Below, piece after piece: positions 62,261 through 64,000 of a stretch of 64,000 nt of DNA. The first letter of the stretch is position 1. Every line of letters starts with the position of its first letter. The DNA is taken from positions 62,001 to 126,000 of the forward strand of contig NZ_QFRJ01000001.1 in NCBI RefSeq assembly GCF_003143775.1, written 5' to 3'. Origin of the DNA: Brumimicrobium oceani. GTDB lineage: Bacteria > Bacteroidota > Bacteroidia > Flavobacteriales_D > Crocinitomicaceae. A model generated the notes under the pieces. The model saw only the letters and a list, made by a program, of their open reading frames with translations. It searched no databases and had not been told where the DNA came from. The translations under genes were made by a program, and so were the position numbers.

Positions 62261-63205
62261 TTAGAATTTCGTTCTACCGTTCCATCTACCTCTAGACATT
62301 CCTCTAGTTTTCTTGTAAGTGATGTTTCTGGTTACGGTCAGGTTTGTGAAAATATAAGCATCCTTATCATCCGGGTTTCCTCTTTGTTGTCCAGCAGTAA
62401 ACCAAGTGTGATTTTCTATCGATGGATCTGCTGCGTAAACTGCATCTTTCCCTACTTTTTTGGCTAATACTTCAGGGTCGTAGTAATCCGTACTTACGTC
62501 ATCTATGTAATCGGTGAATGTTTTGTTGAATGAAACTTCCATTCCCAATCTCCAGAATTTTCCAATTGCGAATTTTAAACCAATTCCCATGGGTATGGCT
62601 ATACTAAATTTACCATATTCTTCCTGACCTCCTGGTAAACCTTGTCCTTCGGTTCTAAGCGGTCTTAAATTTGTCCAAGAACCATTGATTTGCGTCTGTG
62701 GATTGTAATAAAACCCTGATATTCCCGAGAAAACGTATAGCATATCGGCTTTCGTTGACCTTCCTTTAGTACCTAGTCGAGAGTATCTTGCTCCTCCTTC
62801 CTCTTTTGATAATACTATAAACTCAACACGTTGACTTAATTCTAAAATTGGGGATCTAAAAGATAGGTTTCTACTTCTTCTAATTACTTCATCTGTATTC
62901 GCATCTGCTCCAGAGACAATTCCAAATTGCAATTGGGTTGAGGTAGCCCATCTTGGATGAAATCGAAATCTATATCCAATTCCACCACCTATTCTAGTGC
63001 TAGATAAATCTAAATCGACCAATGATTTTTGCGTACCCTCTCTGTTTAATCCTCCTAAATCTCCTAAGAAATGAGTAGAACCGATATTGAAAAATACCTC
63101 ATGTTTGTTTAGAGACCAATTTTTGGAATTCCCGAAACCACCACTGTTTTGGCCAAAGACGATGCTTGAGCTGAGCACAAGGAAAAAAAGTAGAATTCTT
63201 CTCAT
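62261..63205 (-). CDS. DUF6089-like outer-membrane beta-barrel protein
   Basis: 314 residues: signal peptide (ILLFFLVLSSSIVFGQ), then repeated amphipathic strands with conserved phrases VFFNIGSTHFLGDLGG, GIGYRFRFHPRWATST, MGIGLKFAIGKFWRLGME and a C-terminal ITYKKTRGMSRG. It fits outer-membrane beta-barrels of the DUF6089 group in Bacteroidota. No transport role is known. A strong terminator follows. Confidence 0.8.
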   Translation of the reverse strand: MRRILLFFLVLSSSIVFGQNSGGFGNSKNWSLNKHEVFFNIGSTHFLGDLGGLNREGTQKSLVDLDLSSTRIGGGIGYRFRFHPRWATSTQLQFGIVSGADANTDEVIRRSRNLSFRSPILELSQRVEFIVLSKEEGGARYSRLGTKGRSTKADMLYVFSGISGFYYNPQTQINGSWTNLRPLRTEGQGLPGGQEEYGKFSIAIPMGIGLKFAIGKFWRLGMEVSFNKTFTDYIDDVSTDYYDPEVLAKKVGKDAVYAADPSIENHTWFTAGQQRGNPDDKDAYIFTNLTVTRNITYKKTRGMSRGRWNGRTKF

Positions 63206-63350
63206 TTATTGTTTTTGACGAGTTTCTTAGTATTTAAAGATACAAATATATAAAGTAATCTTCAAAAAATCAAACTAAAATATTCAATTCAAGCCAATTA
63301 TTGCTTAATTCAAATACGAGTTTTTTAATAATTGCTTTGTAGTTCACTAC

Positions 63351-64000
63351 TTAATTAATCTGTAATTCATTCAAGTTAGCGTAAACACCGTTCTCTTTCA
63401 CTATCAGCTCTTCGTGAGTTCCTTGTTCAACTACTTTACCATTTTCCATTACTAGAATAGTGTCCGCTTTTCTAATGGTTGAAAGTCTGTGTGCAATGAT
63501 AAATGAAGTTCTATTTTCCATTAATCGGTCCAGTGCTTCCTGCACTAATCTTTCTGATTCAGCATCAAGTGCTGATGTAGCTTCATCTAAAATTAGAATG
63601 TTTGGATCTTTTAGAATAGCCCTAGCAATAGCAATTCTTTGTTTTTGTCCACCTGAGAGTTGTATTCCGCGATCACCAACTTCGGTTTCAAATCCTTCTG
63701 GAAAAGAAGAAATAAAGTCAAAGGCATTGGCTTTTTTTGCAGCCATTTCAACTTCTTCATCAGTGGCGTCTTGCTTTCCAAATAAAATATTTTCTTTTAT
63801 TGAACCACTAAATAGAATAACTTCCTGTGGAACAAGTGCCATGTTTTTTCGTAAATGATTTAAATCGTAATCTTCCACATTGTGTCCATCTATCGTATAG
63901 GAACCAGAAGTAGGGGAGTAGAACCTTTGTAGTAAAGATGCAATTGTCGATTTTCCAGCTCCTGATGCTCCTACCAGGGCTATCTTGTCTCCGCGTTTAG
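63351..64000 (-). CDS. ABC exporter, ATP-binding half (5' end beyond window)
   Basis: The frame continues in the minus direction past the visible ATG at 63878 to the window end, so the first residues seen are [18 protein letters not shown] (Walker A at 63950-63980). Further: Q-loop [19 protein letters not shown], signature [19 protein letters not shown], Walker [14 protein letters not shown] and a switch IIAHRLST. It is the C-terminal nucleotide-binding domain of an exporter of the MsbA type; the transmembrane half is outside the window. Confidence 0.9.
   Translation of the reverse strand, partial: KRGDKIALVGASGAGKSTIASLLQRFYSPTSGSYTIDGHNVEDYDLNHLRKNMALVPQEVILFSGSIKENILFGKQDATDEEVEMAAKKANAFDFISSFPEGFETEVGDRGIQLSGGQKQRIAIARAILKDPNILILDEATSALDAESERLVQEALDRLMENRTSFIIAHRLSTIRKADTILVMENGKVVEQGTHEELIVKENGVYANLNELQIN

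Overview
The window is low-GC DNA from a Bacteroidota bacterium, most likely a Flavobacteriales-type marine or freshwater genome. Evidence: type IX secretion (T9SS) C-terminal sorting modules (type A near the left end, type B/gliding-associated at 47.2 kb), a head-GIN adhesin-like gene, a ProB without PUA domain, few Shine-Dalgarno sites with several near-leaderless starts behind TAnnTTTG-like boxes, and Bacteroidota-type mobile genes (an IntDOT-like integrase with an altered first Arg position, a DUF6943-type protein, an RHS/YD protein).

Layout. 1-2.8 kb: tail of one T9SS cargo gene, an orphan T9SS module, and a complete RCC1-repeat T9SS cargo protein. About 2.8-40.6 kb: a large accessory island. 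Its left margin holds a small plus-strand block (62-aa DNA-binding-like protein, an uncharacterised 249-aa protein, small membrane proteins). Its right margin holds minus-strand element-maintenance genes (amidase, DnaC-like ATPase, replication/DnaD-like protein, excisionase-type HTH) and a tyrosine integrase ending beside a tRNA-Lys gene. A nearly identical 31-bp terminator-like sequence lies at both margins in inverted orientation. Between them is cargo: a nucleotidyltransferase-STAND NTPase (5.1 kb); a 2-kb almost gene-free stretch packed with nested inverted repeats and a diverged repeat array (8.9-10.9 kb); a TIGR04141/DUF6119-type gene with a small partner; an AlbA/Schlafen-type ATPase regulator; an HNH-type protein; a tight minus-strand cluster of type ISP restriction-modification enzyme, Gabija-like OLD nuclease, Gabija-like UvrD helicase and an AbiGi/DUF2971-like protein; a HEPN (ApeA-like) protein; a RusA-like resolvase; and an orphan RHS tip with a candidate immunity lipoprotein, followed by a DDE transposase and the relic of a second copy.

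40.6-64 kb: conserved chromosome. Two identical tRNA-Lys(UUU) genes, aroK, the proC-proB-proA proline operon with a 21-bp perfect hairpin terminator, a family 9 glycosyltransferase, a T9SS type B PKD protein, pepD, ettA, a K+/H+ antiporter, a run of minus-strand envelope and metabolic genes (spore-maturation-like membrane protein, a catalytically dead glutamine amidotransferase-like protein, lipoproteins, HMG-CoA lyase, pyrD, an outer-membrane beta-barrel), and the 3' part of an ABC exporter cut by the window end.

The likeliest places for undescribed biology are the structured repeat array at 8.9-10.3 kb, the nested stem-loop at 37.04-37.19 kb, the nucleotidyltransferase-STAND gene, and the four-gene ISP/Gabija/AbiGi-like cluster. 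Functions of the defence genes are inferred from motifs and context only; no database search was possible.
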